Source of the DNA: Actinoplanes siamensis
GTDB lineage: Bacteria > Actinomycetota > Actinomycetes > Mycobacteriales > Micromonosporaceae
Direction of reading: 5' to 3'
Assembly: GCF_016862395.1 (NCBI RefSeq)
Contig: NZ_BOMW01000014.1
Coordinates: forward strand, 62,001 to 126,000
Length of the DNA: 64,000 nt
Of the stretch, positions 33,240 to 42,962 are shown in pieces. The translations under genes and the position numbers were made by a program. Below the pieces are notes generated by a model. The model was not told where the DNA came from. It made no database searches and was given only the letters and a program-made list of their open reading frames with translations. Every line of letters starts with the position of its first letter. Position 1 is the first letter of the stretch.

Positions 33240-35249
33240 TCAGAGCAGCTTGTCGAGGCGGGCCGGTAGATCCCGGATCCGGACGCCGGTGGCGTGGTGC
33301 ACCGCGTTGAGGATCGCGGCGGGGGAGCCGACGATGCCGATCTCGCCGATTCCCTTGCTACCCATCGGGTTGAGGCCGGTCTCCGGCTCGTCCAGCCAGG
33401 CCGCGTCGATCCACTCGACGTCGGCGTGCGTGGGGATGTGGTACTCGGCCAGGTCGTGGTTGACCCAGGTGCCCTGCGCCGGATCGAGCACCGACTCCTC
33501 GTGCAGGGCCATCCCCATTCCCATGATCATGCCACCGAGGAACTGGGCGCGGGCGGTGCGCGGGTTCAGGATGCGGCCGGCGTCGTACATGCCGAACAGG
33601 CGGGACACCCGGATCTCGCCGGTGACGGCGCTCACCCGTACCTCCGCGAAGTGCGCGCCGCAGGCGTGCTGTCCTTCCTTCTGCTCCCGCACCAGCTCGG
33701 TGGTGTCGAAGACCGCCTCCCGCCCGCCGCGGGAGCGCAGCTCACGGCAGGCGCCGGTGACCGCCCAGCCCCACGACGCGCTGCCCGACGAGCCGCCGGC
33801 CACCGACGCCCGCGGCAGGGTGCTGTCACCGATCCGGATGTGGATCCGGCCGACCGGGACGTCCAACTCGTCGGCGGCGATCTGGGCCAGGATCGTGCGG
33901 GCGCCGGTGCCGAGGTCGGTCGCCGCGATCGCCACCTCGTACTCGTCGTCGGCGAGCGCCCGGACCCGCGCCGTGGACGGCATCGCGGTGGCGGGATACG
34001 TCGCCAGGGCCATCCCGGTGCCGGTCCACCATTCCCCGCTGCGGCGCCGCCGAGGCCGCGGGTCCCGACCGGACCAGCCGAAACGTTCCGCGCCGGCGCG
34101 CAGCACCCGCTCATGACGCGGCGCGTTGCGCAGCCGCAGATCGAGCGGGTCGGCGCCGAGCCGCTCGGCGAGCTCGTCCATCGCGCACTCCAGCGCGATC
34201 ATCCCGGGCGCCTCGCCGGGGGCGCGCATCCAGCGCGGCGTCGGCATGTCCAGGCGTACGACCTGGTGGCCGGTCCGGAGGTGGGGCACCGGGTAGACGT
34301 CGCGGGTGACCACCGAGGCGGACTCGACGAACTCGAACAGGCGGCTCGACTGGGTGTGCGTCTGGTGATCGATCGCGGTCAGGACGCCGTCCTGCGAGGC
34401 GCCGATGCGGATGTGCTGGACGGTCGGGGCGCGGTGCCCGACCATGCTGAACATCGCCTGGCGGGGGAGCGCCATCTGGACCGGGCGGCCGGTGACCCAT
34501 GAGCCGAGGGCGGCCAGGACGGCGTTCGGGCGGGCCGAGCCCTTCGACCCGAAACCGCCGCCGACGTGCTCGGTCACCACGTGCACCCGCTCGGCCGGGA
34601 GCCCGAAGACGGTGCCCAGGGTCTCGGCGATGCCGGACGGGTGCTGGTTGGAGTCGTACAGGATCAGGTCCTGACCATCCCAGCGGGCGATCGTGGCGTG
34701 CGGCTCCATCGGGTTGTTGTGCAGCGGCGGCGTCACATAGGTGACGTCTACCGTGACCGCGGCGCTGGCCAGAGCCGTCTCGGCATCGCCGGTCCCGGAC
34801 ACCGCCGGCACGTCCGGGACGACCGACTCCGGGGTGTAGCGGTCCGGGTGGTCGGCGCGCAGCTCGACGTCGTGCTCCTCGGCAGCGATGTCCAGGTGGA
34901 TCACCTGCGCGGCGCGGCGGGCGGCCTCCAGCGAGGTGGCGACGACCAGGGCGACCGGCTGGCCGCGGTAACCGATCCGGTCGGACTGGAACACCGCCAG
35001 CTCCGGGTCGTCCGTCTGCTCCAGGTGCGGTGCGTTGCCGTGCCAGAGGACGACCAGGACGTCCTCCTCGGCCGGATCGGTCAGGACGGCGTCGAGGCGG
35101 CCCCGGGCAACCGGAGACTGGACGATCCATCCGTACGCCATCCGGTCCTGCGGGTATTCCGCGGCGTAGCGGGCCGCGCCGGAGACCTTGGCCGGACCCT
35201 CCAGGCGCGGCAGCGGCGCGCCGACGGCCCGGGTCAGCATGCTCGTCAT
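33240..35249 (-). CDS. yagR: Molybdopterin-binding subunit of a xanthine-oxidase-family dehydrogenase (YagR/PaoC type)
   Basis: Large 669-aa subunit that binds the molybdenum cofactor and oxidises an aldehyde or N-heterocycle. It begins LPRLEGPAKVSGAARYAAEY and contains the HVGGGFGSKG cofactor loop, APGEAPGMIALECAMDELAE and the catalytic glutamate E636 in SKGIGEIG. It is the size of the short (PaoC-like) class. The start at ATG 35249 overlaps the FAD subunit gene by 4 nt; a longer open frame to 35852 only shadows that gene. The order Fe-S, FAD, Mo subunit matches yagTSR/paoABC. A PaoD-type chaperone is not seen next to it. Confidence 0.9.
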   Translation of the reverse strand: MTSMLTRAVGAPLPRLEGPAKVSGAARYAAEYPQDRMAYGWIVQSPVARGRLDAVLTDPAEEDVLVVLWHGNAPHLEQTDDPELAVFQSDRIGYRGQPVALVVATSLEAARRAAQVIHLDIAAEEHDVELRADHPDRYTPESVVPDVPAVSGTGDAETALASAAVTVDVTYVTPPLHNNPMEPHATIARWDGQDLILYDSNQHPSGIAETLGTVFGLPAERVHVVTEHVGGGFGSKGSARPNAVLAALGSWVTGRPVQMALPRQAMFSMVGHRAPTVQHIRIGASQDGVLTAIDHQTHTQSSRLFEFVESASVVTRDVYPVPHLRTGHQVVRLDMPTPRWMRAPGEAPGMIALECAMDELAERLGADPLDLRLRNAPRHERVLRAGAERFGWSGRDPRPRRRRSGEWWTGTGMALATYPATAMPSTARVRALADDEYEVAIAATDLGTGARTILAQIAADELDVPVGRIHIRIGDSTLPRASVAGGSSGSASWGWAVTGACRELRSRGGREAVFDTTELVREQKEGQHACGAHFAEVRVSAVTGEIRVSRLFGMYDAGRILNPRTARAQFLGGMIMGMGMALHEESVLDPAQGTWVNHDLAEYHIPTHADVEWIDAAWLDEPETGLNPMGSKGIGEIGIVGSPAAILNAVHHATGVRIRDLPARLDKLL

Positions 35250-36220
35250 CGGACATCCTCCGCGAGGGCGGTCAGGACCGCCGCGGTCAGATTGCGGATC
35301 AGAGCGATCTTGTACGCGTTGTCGCGCAGCGGTCGCGCGGCCGCGAGTTCGGCGTCCGCCGCGGCCCGGAACCGCTCCTCGGTCGCCGGCTGCCCGCGCA
35401 GCGCCTCCTCGGCGACGTATGCCCGCCAGGGTTTCGGGGCCACCGCGCCGAACGCCAGTCGCACGTCGGCGACCAGCCCGTCCGCCACCCGCAGCGCGGC
35501 CGCCACCGACCCGGCCGCGAACGCGTAGGAGGCGCGGTCGCGTGCCTTCCGGTAGGTGGAGCGGGCCGCGACCGGCAGCGCCGGCAGGTCCACCGCGGTG
35601 ATCAGCTCGCCGTGCTCCAGGACCGTGTCGCGTTCCGGGGTGTCCTCCGGCAGCCGGTACAGACCGGTCACCGGGATCGACCGCTGACCGGCCGGCCCAT
35701 CGACCTGGACCACCGCGTCCACGGCCGCCAGGGCGACCGCCATGTCGGACGGATGGGTCGCGACGCACGCCGGCGAGCCGCCGAGGATCGCCAGGTTGCG
35801 GTGGTCGCCGTCGCGAGCCGGGCAGCCCGAGCCGGGCCGGTGCTTGTTGCACGGCATGGTGGCGTCCATGAAGTACCGGCAGCGGGTGCGCTGCAGCAGG
35901 TTGCCGCCGGTGGTCGCCATGTTCCGCAGCTGCCCGGAGGCGCCGGCGAGAAGGGCCTGGCTGAGCACCGGGTAGGCGGTCCGGACCCGGTGGTCCGCGG
36001 CAAGATCACTGTTGCGTACGGCGGAGCCGATCCGGATCCCGCCGTCCGGCAGGCCGGACACCTCGTGCAGGGGCAGCCGGTTCACGTCGACGAGCACGTC
36101 CGGGGTGGCGACGCCGAGCTTCATCAGGTCGACCAGGTTCGTGCCGCCGGCCAGGAACACCGCCCCCGGCTCCAGACCGGCGGCGAGGCCGGCTGCCGTG
36201 CGGTACTCGAACGTCTTCAT
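35246..36220 (-). CDS. yagS: FAD-binding subunit with extra 4Fe-4S motif (YagS/PaoB type)
   Basis: 324-aa FAD subunit. FLAGGTNLVDLMKLG near residue 22 binds the FAD pyrophosphate, and residues 95-108 (SGQLRNMATTGGNL) are the second FAD loop. Four cysteines C114, C124, C133 and C152 in the insertion CRYFMDATMPCNKHRPGSGC onward match the PaoB-type insertion that holds an additional [4Fe-4S] cluster, distinguishing it from ordinary CO-dehydrogenase-type FAD subunits. The ATG at 36220 overlaps the YagT gene by 4 nt; a further upstream start would add unrelated residues. Confidence 0.9.
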   Translation of the reverse strand: MKTFEYRTAAGLAAGLEPGAVFLAGGTNLVDLMKLGVATPDVLVDVNRLPLHEVSGLPDGGIRIGSAVRNSDLAADHRVRTAYPVLSQALLAGASGQLRNMATTGGNLLQRTRCRYFMDATMPCNKHRPGSGCPARDGDHRNLAILGGSPACVATHPSDMAVALAAVDAVVQVDGPAGQRSIPVTGLYRLPEDTPERDTVLEHGELITAVDLPALPVAARSTYRKARDRASYAFAAGSVAAALRVADGLVADVRLAFGAVAPKPWRAYVAEEALRGQPATEERFRAAADAELAAARPLRDNAYKIALIRNLTAAVLTALAEDVR

Positions 36221-36705
36221 CGGCCCGCCGCCTGCCGGATCGCCGGGACCATGGCCGGGTAGGCGCCGCAGCGGCACAGGTTGCCGCTCATCCGCTCGCG
36301 GATCTCCCGGTCACTGAGCAGGTCGTCGTCCTCGGTCACGGCGCTCGGCCAGCCCTTGCCGGCCTCGTCCAGCATGCCGATCGCCGAGCAGATCTGGCCG
36401 GGCGTGCAGTACCCACACTGGAAGCCGTCGTGATCCAGGAACCCCTGCTGCACCGGGTGCGGCTCGCCCCGGCGACCCAGGCCCTCGACCGTGGTGACCT
36501 CGGCGTCCTGCTGGGTGATCGCCAGGATCAGGCAGCTGTTCACCCGGCGGCCGTCGAGCAGCACCGTGCAGGCGCCGCACTGGCCGTGGTCGCAGCCCTT
36601 CTTGGCGCCGGTCAGGTGCAGGTGCTCGCGCAGCGCGTCGAGCAGCGTGGTCCGCGGGTCCAGCCCGACGAGATGGTGCTGGGCACCGTTGACGGTGAGA
36701 CGCAT
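36217..36705 (-). CDS. yagT: 2Fe-2S subunit (YagT/PaoA type)
   Basis: 162-aa small subunit with two [2Fe-2S] clusters: the plant-ferredoxin-type C38, C43, C46, C58 and the helical C97, C100, C144, C146 (QCGYCTPGQ, NLCRCGAYP). It passes electrons from the molybdenum site to FAD. E. coli PaoA has a Tat leader; here the protein starts MRLTVNGAQHHL with no leader, so the complex should be cytoplasmic. First gene of the yagTSR operon. Confidence 0.92.
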   Translation of the reverse strand: MRLTVNGAQHHLVGLDPRTTLLDALREHLHLTGAKKGCDHGQCGACTVLLDGRRVNSCLILAITQQDAEVTTVEGLGRRGEPHPVQQGFLDHDGFQCGYCTPGQICSAIGMLDEAGKGWPSAVTEDDDLLSDREIRERMSGNLCRCGAYPAMVPAIRQAAGR

Positions 36706-37384
36706 GCCGGGCCCTTACCCGTGTCCGCGCGGATCAACCATCTGGCGGGATCCCGTTGGCAGTGGTCGTCCCAGCCGCTGTCCGGCCGGGGCGGGCGCCC
36801 GCCGGGCCAGTCCGACCCTTCCCCGGCCCGACCACTCCGCTGTCCGGTCCCGGCGACTGTCCGGCGGCCCGGCTGTCCGGCCACTGTCGCGGTCTGACCA
36901 CATATCGGCCCGGCGGAAGCCCCGGTGGCCGGTAAGCCGGAGCCGCAACCCGAGAGACCGCTGACTACCAGCGGCGGGGGCCCGACGGCATCGGGAGGTG
37001 TGTCGGCGGGTGTGGGAGACCTCGGGGGCCGGCCGGGGAGGAGCAGGGAGATGTCCGGGGTGGTGCTGGCCTGTGGAATGGATTGAACTTTTCCGGCGGA
37101 GATCCGTTGGTAGGAATGTCCGGGCGCGTGCGACCCCAGCGCCGCGCCCGGGCAACCTCTGGGATTCTTGAGTCGTCCTTGAACCCGGCGCCGCAACGGC
37201 TCTGGTCCCGTGGGCTCGGCGATCAGCCGCCCGCGGCCAGCCCCACGGCGGCCGGCTCGCCGTCGCAGATCTGCTGCACCCCGCCTGGTGCTCGCCCTCC
37301 TGTCCGACGTGCGCTTGCTCGCCGCCGAGGCGCGGCTGTCCACGGTGTTCGGCCGGCTCGGACTGATCGGAGTACGGTTTGGCC

Positions 37385-37519
37385 CTGAACCCGCCGCAGC
37401 CGGTGATGCCGCCGGAGCCGTCCGGCGGCTCGGCGTTCGGGCGGTTCGTGGACGGCTGGCCGCCCAGGTGGCGGGCCGTCCACCGGATCAGGGCTCAGCG
37501 CTCGAGCCACTCCTGGTAA
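37385..37519 (+). CDS. Possible small ORF with altered start
   Basis: TACGGT (37373-37378) is followed after 6 nt by CTG AAC CCG, then an open frame of 44 codons containing PPQPVMPPEPSGGSAFGRF and GWPPRWRAVHRI. The composition is protein-like, but the leaderless position holds CTG rather than ATG/GTG; internal GTG (37403) and ATG (37406) codons would shorten it. Function unknown; possibly a decayed gene. Confidence 0.25.
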   Translation: MNPPQPVMPPEPSGGSAFGRFVDGWPPRWRAVHRIRAQRSSHSW

Positions 37520-37613
37520 CGGGTCCGGATCGCATTCTCGCGTCCCGCTTTCCCGGCCGGGCCCGGCTTTCGCCGGACTGACCGGATCCGCGGGTGCTCG
37601 CCGCCCGGCGGTC

Positions 37614-37619
37614 TACGCT
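37614..37619 (+). promoter_or_regulatory. -10 box TACGCT of the hybrid kinase gene
   Basis: TACGCT ends 8 nt before the GTG at 37628 and favours that start over a TTG at 37619 that lies in the box itself. Confidence 0.45.
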
Positions 37620-37627
37620 TGGGGTCT

Positions 37628-39454
37628 GTGGGCAGTCGGTCGTCGTACGTCCTGGTGTCGATCGCGATCGTGACCGCTCTCGCCGCGATCTCCGCCGCCG
37701 CCCCGGCCCGGATGCTGCTGTTCGGCCTGGTCGCGGTCGGCCCGGCGCTCGCCGCGGCCTCGGCGAACCCGCCGGCGGTGCTCGCGGTCGGCGGCTACGC
37801 GTTCGCCGCCGCCTTCGCCGTCTCCACCTGGCAGGGGTTCCTCGGCAGCGCCGAGCAGCTCACCCGGCTGGCGGTGCTGACCGGCATGACCGTTGTCGGC
37901 TGGGGCGTCGCGCGCCACCACCGCAACCTGACGCGCTCCTCGGCCGGCACGGCCCGGGAGCGGGAGATGCTGGCCGCGGTCGCCGAGCAGTCCGCCGACG
38001 CGATCATCGCGAGCGACCTGAACGGCGTCGTGATGGTCTGGAACGGCGCCGCCGAGCGGCTCTACGGGCGGCCGGCGTCGGAGATGATCGGCCGTTCGTT
38101 CGGCGAGGTCCTGGCCGAGGACGGCGACGTCGACCTGGACGAGGCGCTCGCCGAGCTGTCCGCCGGCCGGCGGATCCATCTGGACGAGTCGCACCGGGCC
38201 GGCAAGGACGGCACGCCGTTCGTGGTCAGTGTCGACGTCTGGCCGGTCCGCGACGACGACGGCATCGTGGTGGCGGCGGCCGCCACCGAACGCGACATCA
38301 CCGACGAGAAGCTGGCGCGGGAACGCTCCGCCCGGGCCGACCGGCTGGAGAGCCTGGGCCAGCTCGCCGGCGGGGTCGCCCACGACTTCAACAATCTGCT
38401 CGCGATCATCCTGAACTACGCGGACTTCATCGCCGACGAGGTCTCCGGCGACGCCGCCGCCGACCTGTCGCGGATCCGCAACGCCGCCGAGCGCGCCAAG
38501 TCGCTGACCACGCAGCTGCTGCTGTTCGCCAAGCGGGAGCCCACCCGGGTGGAGATCATCGACCTGAACCAGGTGGTCACCGAGGCCGGTGAGCTGCTGA
38601 GCCGCACCATCGGGGAGAACATCCGGCTGGTCTGCCGCCCCGGCCCCGATGGCCTGCCGGTGCGCGCCAACCGCGGGCGCCTCGATCAGATCCTGTTCAA
38701 CCTGGTGATCAACGCGCGTGACGCGATGTCCGAGGGCGGCGTGGTGGTGGTCGAGACCGACTACGTGGAGCTGGCCGAGGGCGCGGCCGCGGGGCTCCCG
38801 GCCGGCCGCTACGCGCAGCTGACGGTGAGCGACACCGGCTGCGGCATGACGCCTGAGGTCCGCGACCGGCTCTTCGAGCCGTTCTTCACCACCAAACCCG
38901 CCGATCGCGGTACGGGGCTGGGCCTGGCCACCGTCTACGGCATCGTGGGCGACGCGGGCGGCACGATCGGCGTGGAGTCGGCGCCCGGGGCCGGCACCAC
39001 GTTCCGCATCCTGCTGCCCTCGGCCGTGGCGCCCGCCGGCGGACGGGCCGGCCGGTCCGCCGGCGAGCTGGCGCACGGCCACGGGGAGCTGATCATGGTG
39101 GTGGAGGACGACGACTTCGTCCGGGACCTGGTGATCCGCATCCTGCGCGACAACGGCTACCGGGCCACCCACCGGGACCCGGATTCCCTGGACGCCCTGG
39201 ACCTGCACGACGTCGCACTGGTGGTCACCGACATCGTGATGCACGGCCGCTCCGGCCCGGCGCTCGCCGGCTGGCTCCGCGCCCGGCGGCCGGACCTGCG
39301 GGTGCTGTACATGTCCGGCTACAACGACGCCGAGGTGCGCCGCGAGTACGGCATCGCTCCGGAGACACCGATCGTGCGGAAACCGTTCACGGCCGTCGAG
39401 CTGCTCGCGGCGGTGGGCGAGGCGCTGTCGGCGGCTCACGCGAAGGGGACTTGA
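37628..39454 (+). CDS. Hybrid sensor histidine kinase with PAS and receiver domains
   Basis: 608-aa hybrid kinase. Three or four membrane helices occupy about residues 5-95, then a PAS domain (about 115-225, [22 protein letters not shown]), a HisKA domain with the phosphorylated histidine in [14 protein letters not shown], and HATPase motifs ([30 protein letters not shown]). A C-terminal receiver (from about 485) has the acidic VVEDDD and phosphoacceptor aspartate in VVTDIVM. The HDFNNLL type of kinase often signals through its own receiver to a stand-alone or phosphotransfer protein; none adjoins. Confidence 0.92.
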   Translation: MGSRSSYVLVSIAIVTALAAISAAAPARMLLFGLVAVGPALAAASANPPAVLAVGGYAFAAAFAVSTWQGFLGSAEQLTRLAVLTGMTVVGWGVARHHRNLTRSSAGTAREREMLAAVAEQSADAIIASDLNGVVMVWNGAAERLYGRPASEMIGRSFGEVLAEDGDVDLDEALAELSAGRRIHLDESHRAGKDGTPFVVSVDVWPVRDDDGIVVAAAATERDITDEKLARERSARADRLESLGQLAGGVAHDFNNLLAIILNYADFIADEVSGDAAADLSRIRNAAERAKSLTTQLLLFAKREPTRVEIIDLNQVVTEAGELLSRTIGENIRLVCRPGPDGLPVRANRGRLDQILFNLVINARDAMSEGGVVVVETDYVELAEGAAAGLPAGRYAQLTVSDTGCGMTPEVRDRLFEPFFTTKPADRGTGLGLATVYGIVGDAGGTIGVESAPGAGTTFRILLPSAVAPAGGRAGRSAGELAHGHGELIMVVEDDDFVRDLVIRILRDNGYRATHRDPDSLDALDLHDVALVVTDIVMHGRSGPALAGWLRARRPDLRVLYMSGYNDAEVRREYGIAPETPIVRKPFTAVELLAAVGEALSAAHAKGT

Positions 39455-39587
39455 CGGCCACCTGACGTTGACATTGGCATGTGGCGGCGGGTGTACTGCC
39501 TGACGACGTTGACCTGGCTGAATCCGATGACCGGCGTTCCGCGCTCCACGTGGGAACGTGCACATGCTCAGGAAGGCAGGTATCGCC

Positions 39588-40175
39588 GTGGGGCTGACTC
39601 CGGCCGAGATCGGCAGCATGGCGTTCCCGCGGCCGCGCCCGGGCGCGATCGGCTACCACGAGGACCAGGTCGACGCGTTCCTGCTGGACGTGGCCGGGGA
39701 GATGCGCCGGCTGGAGGCGGAGAACCGGGCGTTGAGCGAGCGGCTCGCCCCGGACGATCTCGCGGAGCGGGTGCGGCGCGCCGAGCTGGACTGCCTGCGC
39801 GCCCAGGAGCACGCCCGGGCCTTACGGGCCGAACTGGACCGGGCGCGGCACGTCCCGGTCCGGCTCGACGACCCGCACATGCTGGAGCTGGCCCGGCGCA
39901 ACGCCGACGAACACGTCGCGCAGGCGCGCCGGGAGGCCGAGGCCCTGATCGAGCAGGCCACCGCGAAGGCCGCCCACCTGATCAGCGACGCGCAGCTACG
40001 CGCCTCGACGATCGTCGCCGACGCCCGGCACGCCCACGCCGAGGCGCTCGCCGGCATCGAGGCCCAGCGGGTGGCCGCGCTGGACGAGATCGCCGAGCTG
40101 ATCGAGCTGGCCGAGCGCCGGCGAGTGGAGGTCGCCGATGAGATCTCCGGTCGCCTGAGCGAGTTCACCGGCTGA
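39588..40175 (+). CDS. DivIVA-domain coiled-coil protein
   Basis: 195-aa protein that starts like DivIVA/Wag31: [41 protein letters not shown], with the conserved curvature-sensing N-terminal domain, followed by two coiled coils (about residues 50-100 and 115-190). DivIVA proteins mark poles and direct tip growth in actinomycetes, but this one is shorter than Wag31 and probably a paralogue. The GTG at 39588 gives the usual start; GTG 39558 or ATG 39564 would add ten or eight residues. GGAAGG lies 11 nt upstream. Confidence 0.78.
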   Translation: MGLTPAEIGSMAFPRPRPGAIGYHEDQVDAFLLDVAGEMRRLEAENRALSERLAPDDLAERVRRAELDCLRAQEHARALRAELDRARHVPVRLDDPHMLELARRNADEHVAQARREAEALIEQATAKAAHLISDAQLRASTIVADARHAHAEALAGIEAQRVAALDEIAELIELAERRRVEVADEISGRLSEFTG

Positions 40176-40249
40176 TCGGCCGGCCCGGACCCGGTCGGAC
40201 AATCCCCGATCCGTCCGGAACTGCCGCGGAGGTGCGCAAGAATCACGGG

Positions 40250-41848
40250 GTGGCGGTTCAACGCTGGTTCGCCGACCGCGGCGTCCGGACGAAGGTGCAT
40301 CTCGCCGTGGCGGTCGTGGCGCTGGTCGCCTGCGCGGTCGGCCTGCAGGCGCTGCTGCGGCTCAGCGACGCCAACGACCGGATGAACGCGATCACCGGGG
40401 TGACCGTGCCCCGGCTGAAGGCCGTCGCCGACGTGCGCGGCGCGCAGGCCGCGATGAACGACGCCGCGGCGCAGATGCTCGCCTCGCGGCTGCAGAAGTC
40501 GTCCACGCTCGCCAGCAGCGCCAAGGCCACCTTCCAGGCCGGCGAGTCGGACATGAGGGCCGCGATGACGCTGCTCGGCCGCTATGTCACCACCGACGCC
40601 GACCGGAAGCTCTACGACGCGCTGAAGACCAACTGGCAGACCTACGACAGCAGCGCCCGGTCCAGCCAGTTCGGCCTGGAGCCCCTCGCCGGCGTCACCG
40701 CCGTCTCGACCGACAGCATGATCACGTTGGTGGCGAACATGCGCGATCAGATCACGCAACTCGCCGCGAACGCCGACGCCGAGGCGGCGGCCGCCACGGC
40801 GGCCGGGCGGTCGGCGTACCGCACCGGGATGCTGCAGATCGGCGTGATGTTGCTGGTGGGTCTGCTGTGCGGCACGGCGATCGCCGAGGTGGTGGCCCGC
40901 GCGATCCGGCGGTCGGTCCGGGCCGTCGGCGACGCGCTGCGGGCCATGGCAGGGGGCAACCTCACGCGTACGGTAGCGGTCACCTCCCGCGACGAGCTCG
41001 GCGTCATGTCCGGAGACCTGAACCAGGCGGTCGCCGGCGTCCGCGAGGCGGTCGCCGCGATGGCGGCGAGCGCGGACACCCTGGCCGACCAGGCCGCCCA
41101 GCTCTCCGCCAGCAGCCACCAGATCATGGACCGGGCCCAGCACACCAGCGACCAGGCCCGCGGCGCCGCGGCCACCGCGGACCTGGTCTCCTCGAACGTC
41201 GGCGCGGTCGCCGCGGCCTCCCAGCAGATGAGCGGCGCGATCGAGGAGATCGCCCGCAACGCCAGCGACGGCGCCACGGTCGCCGGCCAGGCCACCGAAC
41301 GGGCGATCGCCACCAACCGGGTGATCAGCAAGCTGGGCGAATCGTCCGCCGAGATCGGCGAGGTGATCAAGACGATCACCTCGATCGCGGAGCAGACCAA
41401 CCTGCTCGCCCTGAACGCCACGATCGAGGCGGCCCGGGCGGGCGAGGCCGGCAAGGGGTTCGCCGTGGTGGCGGGCGAGGTGAAGGACCTGGCGCAGGAG
41501 ACCGCGCGGGCCACCGAGGAGATCTCCGAGCGGGTCCGCGCCATCCAGAGCGACACGCAGGGCGCGGTGGAGGCGATCGGCGAGATCACCGAGATCATCC
41601 AGAAGATCAACGAGTACCAGAGCTCGATCGCGGCGGCCGTCGACGAGCAGACCGCCACCACCAGCGAGATGAACCGCAGCGTCTCCGAGGCGGCCGGCGG
41701 CAGCAGCGACATCGCCACGAACATCGCGCAGGCCGCGACGGCCGCCGAGCAGACCGCGGAGGAGGTGGCCCACAACCGCCAGGCGGCGGCGAGCCTGGCC
41801 CGGATCTCCGCGGACTTCCGCGAACTGGTGGCTCGCTTCCAGTACTGA
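40250..41848 (+). CDS. Methyl-accepting chemotaxis protein
   Basis: 532-aa chemoreceptor: membrane helix at about residues 15-38 ([21 protein letters not shown]), four-helix-bundle sensor domain to about 180, second helix ([22 protein letters not shown]), HAMP and a full signalling domain with the conserved tip [21 protein letters not shown]. The GTG at 40250 is chosen because it begins [16 protein letters not shown]; a GTG at 40232 lies next to GGAGG and is possible. It is a paralogue of the receptor at 22740-24353, sharing the cytoplasmic half but with a different sensor sequence. Ligand unknown. Confidence 0.9.
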   Translation: MAVQRWFADRGVRTKVHLAVAVVALVACAVGLQALLRLSDANDRMNAITGVTVPRLKAVADVRGAQAAMNDAAAQMLASRLQKSSTLASSAKATFQAGESDMRAAMTLLGRYVTTDADRKLYDALKTNWQTYDSSARSSQFGLEPLAGVTAVSTDSMITLVANMRDQITQLAANADAEAAAATAAGRSAYRTGMLQIGVMLLVGLLCGTAIAEVVARAIRRSVRAVGDALRAMAGGNLTRTVAVTSRDELGVMSGDLNQAVAGVREAVAAMAASADTLADQAAQLSASSHQIMDRAQHTSDQARGAAATADLVSSNVGAVAAASQQMSGAIEEIARNASDGATVAGQATERAIATNRVISKLGESSAEIGEVIKTITSIAEQTNLLALNATIEAARAGEAGKGFAVVAGEVKDLAQETARATEEISERVRAIQSDTQGAVEAIGEITEIIQKINEYQSSIAAAVDEQTATTSEMNRSVSEAAGGSSDIATNIAQAATAAEQTAEEVAHNRQAAASLARISADFRELVARFQY

Positions 41849-42080
41849 GCGCGTGGCCCCGGCGTCTCACCCGGCCCCGGCTCTCGGCCGCCGGCTTTCG
41901 GCCGCAGGCTCGCGGCCCCGGCTCATGGTCGCCGGCTTTCGGCCCGCCGTCTCTCGGCTTCAGCCGAAGACGGCCTTCGGGTCGCCGAGGTACCAAGCGT
42001 CGTCGATGCGCGGGCGGCGCATCAGCCGGCGCGCGCCGTCGCGGTCCTCGGTGAGTGGGTCCGGCCCCCGGCCGGCGGGG

Positions 42081-42749
42081 TCAGCGGCGGGTGTGGCGCC
42101 GGGCGCGTGGTGGGAGGCGCACCCCGCCCAGCGTGTGCAGGGCCGCCGGGCCGCGCGGGCGCCGCGGGCGGGCGTACTCGGCGGCGGGCTTCTCCTGCGC
42201 CTCCACCGGCTCTTCCGCGTCGCCGGTCTCCGGCAGCTCCCGGCGGACCTGGATCTCGATCGTCTCGCGGGTCCGCACCTCGGCCTCCGCGAGCGGCGCC
42301 GCCAGCAGGAACGCCTCCGGCAGCGCGGCCGGCGCCGGCTCCGGCTCCGGCGTGAGCAGCAGCTTCACCGCGCCGAGGTTGGCGGCGGCGAACAGCGCGC
42401 TGACCGCGGCCAGCACCGGCGACGCGCTGACCGACGTGGCCACCAGCACCGCCGTGGCCGCGGCGGTGGTCAGCGCGGTCACGCCGCCGGCCTGCCGGAT
42501 CCGCCGGGTGCCGCGGTCACCGATCAGGTACGCCGCGGCCGCCGACGCCGAACCGAGGATCGCGGACACCACCCAGACCGTCGCGATCGGCCAGATCGGC
42601 GCGCCCGGGTCGTCCCCGTCGGCCAGGAAGAACAGCAGGAACGGCGCCCCGAACAGCGCGGTCATCAGGAAGACGACCGCGTCGACGGTCAGCACGACGG
42701 CTCCGCCGGTGATCGCGTCCATCCGCCGTACCCAACCGATGTCGACCAT
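42081..42749 (-). CDS. Four-helix membrane protein of unknown function
   Basis: 222-aa protein. Hydrophobic helices run at about residues 12-40, 50-75, 90-115 and 120-140; the last third is a hydrophilic, glutamate- and arginine-rich tail. The ATG at 42749 has GGGAGGG 6 nt upstream, choosing it over an earlier start at 42782. I do not recognise a family. Downstream, another frame continues as plausible protein to a stop at 41960, which may mean the end of this gene is frameshifted. Confidence 0.6.
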   Translation of the reverse strand: MVDIGWVRRMDAITGGAVVLTVDAVVFLMTALFGAPFLLFFLADGDDPGAPIWPIATVWVVSAILGSASAAAAYLIGDRGTRRIRQAGGVTALTTAAATAVLVATSVSASPVLAAVSALFAAANLGAVKLLLTPEPEPAPAALPEAFLLAAPLAEAEVRTRETIEIQVRRELPETGDAEEPVEAQEKPAAEYARPRRPRGPAALHTLGGVRLPPRARRHTRR

Positions 42750-42962
42750 GCGCCGCCCTCCCGATGAGCTTCGATCAGGCACCGTACCCTATCGATCCGG
42801 TAACGGTATGCGCCGCCGGCTCGGCTGCGGCGGGCCACTCGCCGAGTGATCTCGATCGGTCACGACTCCACAGGGGACCGTCCCGCCGCCACCCCTGGCG
42901 CTCGAGGTGCGGCAGCCACGCCCGGTCCACCCCGAGCAGCCATCCCCGCCGGCATCCGTTGA

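Larger units (their letters stand above)
36706..37627. other. Long intergenic region, no clear gene
   Basis: Over 900 nt between two start regions (yagT to the left, the histidine kinase to the right). The left part repeats CTGTCCGG-type words. Open frames on both strands have no recognisable domains. The only coding-looking piece is the short frame at 37385-37519. Promoters for both flanking genes should lie here; only that of the kinase is visible. Confidence 0.6.

Noticed and set aside
33240..35852. Longer start for the molybdenum subunit
   Set aside because: The extra 200 residues lie over the FAD-subunit gene in another frame and do not resemble the family; ATG 35249 overlaps the upstream stop by 4 nt.
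39455..39557. TTGACA and TTGACC boxes before the DivIVA-like gene
   Set aside because: No -10 at acceptable spacing could be assigned to either.
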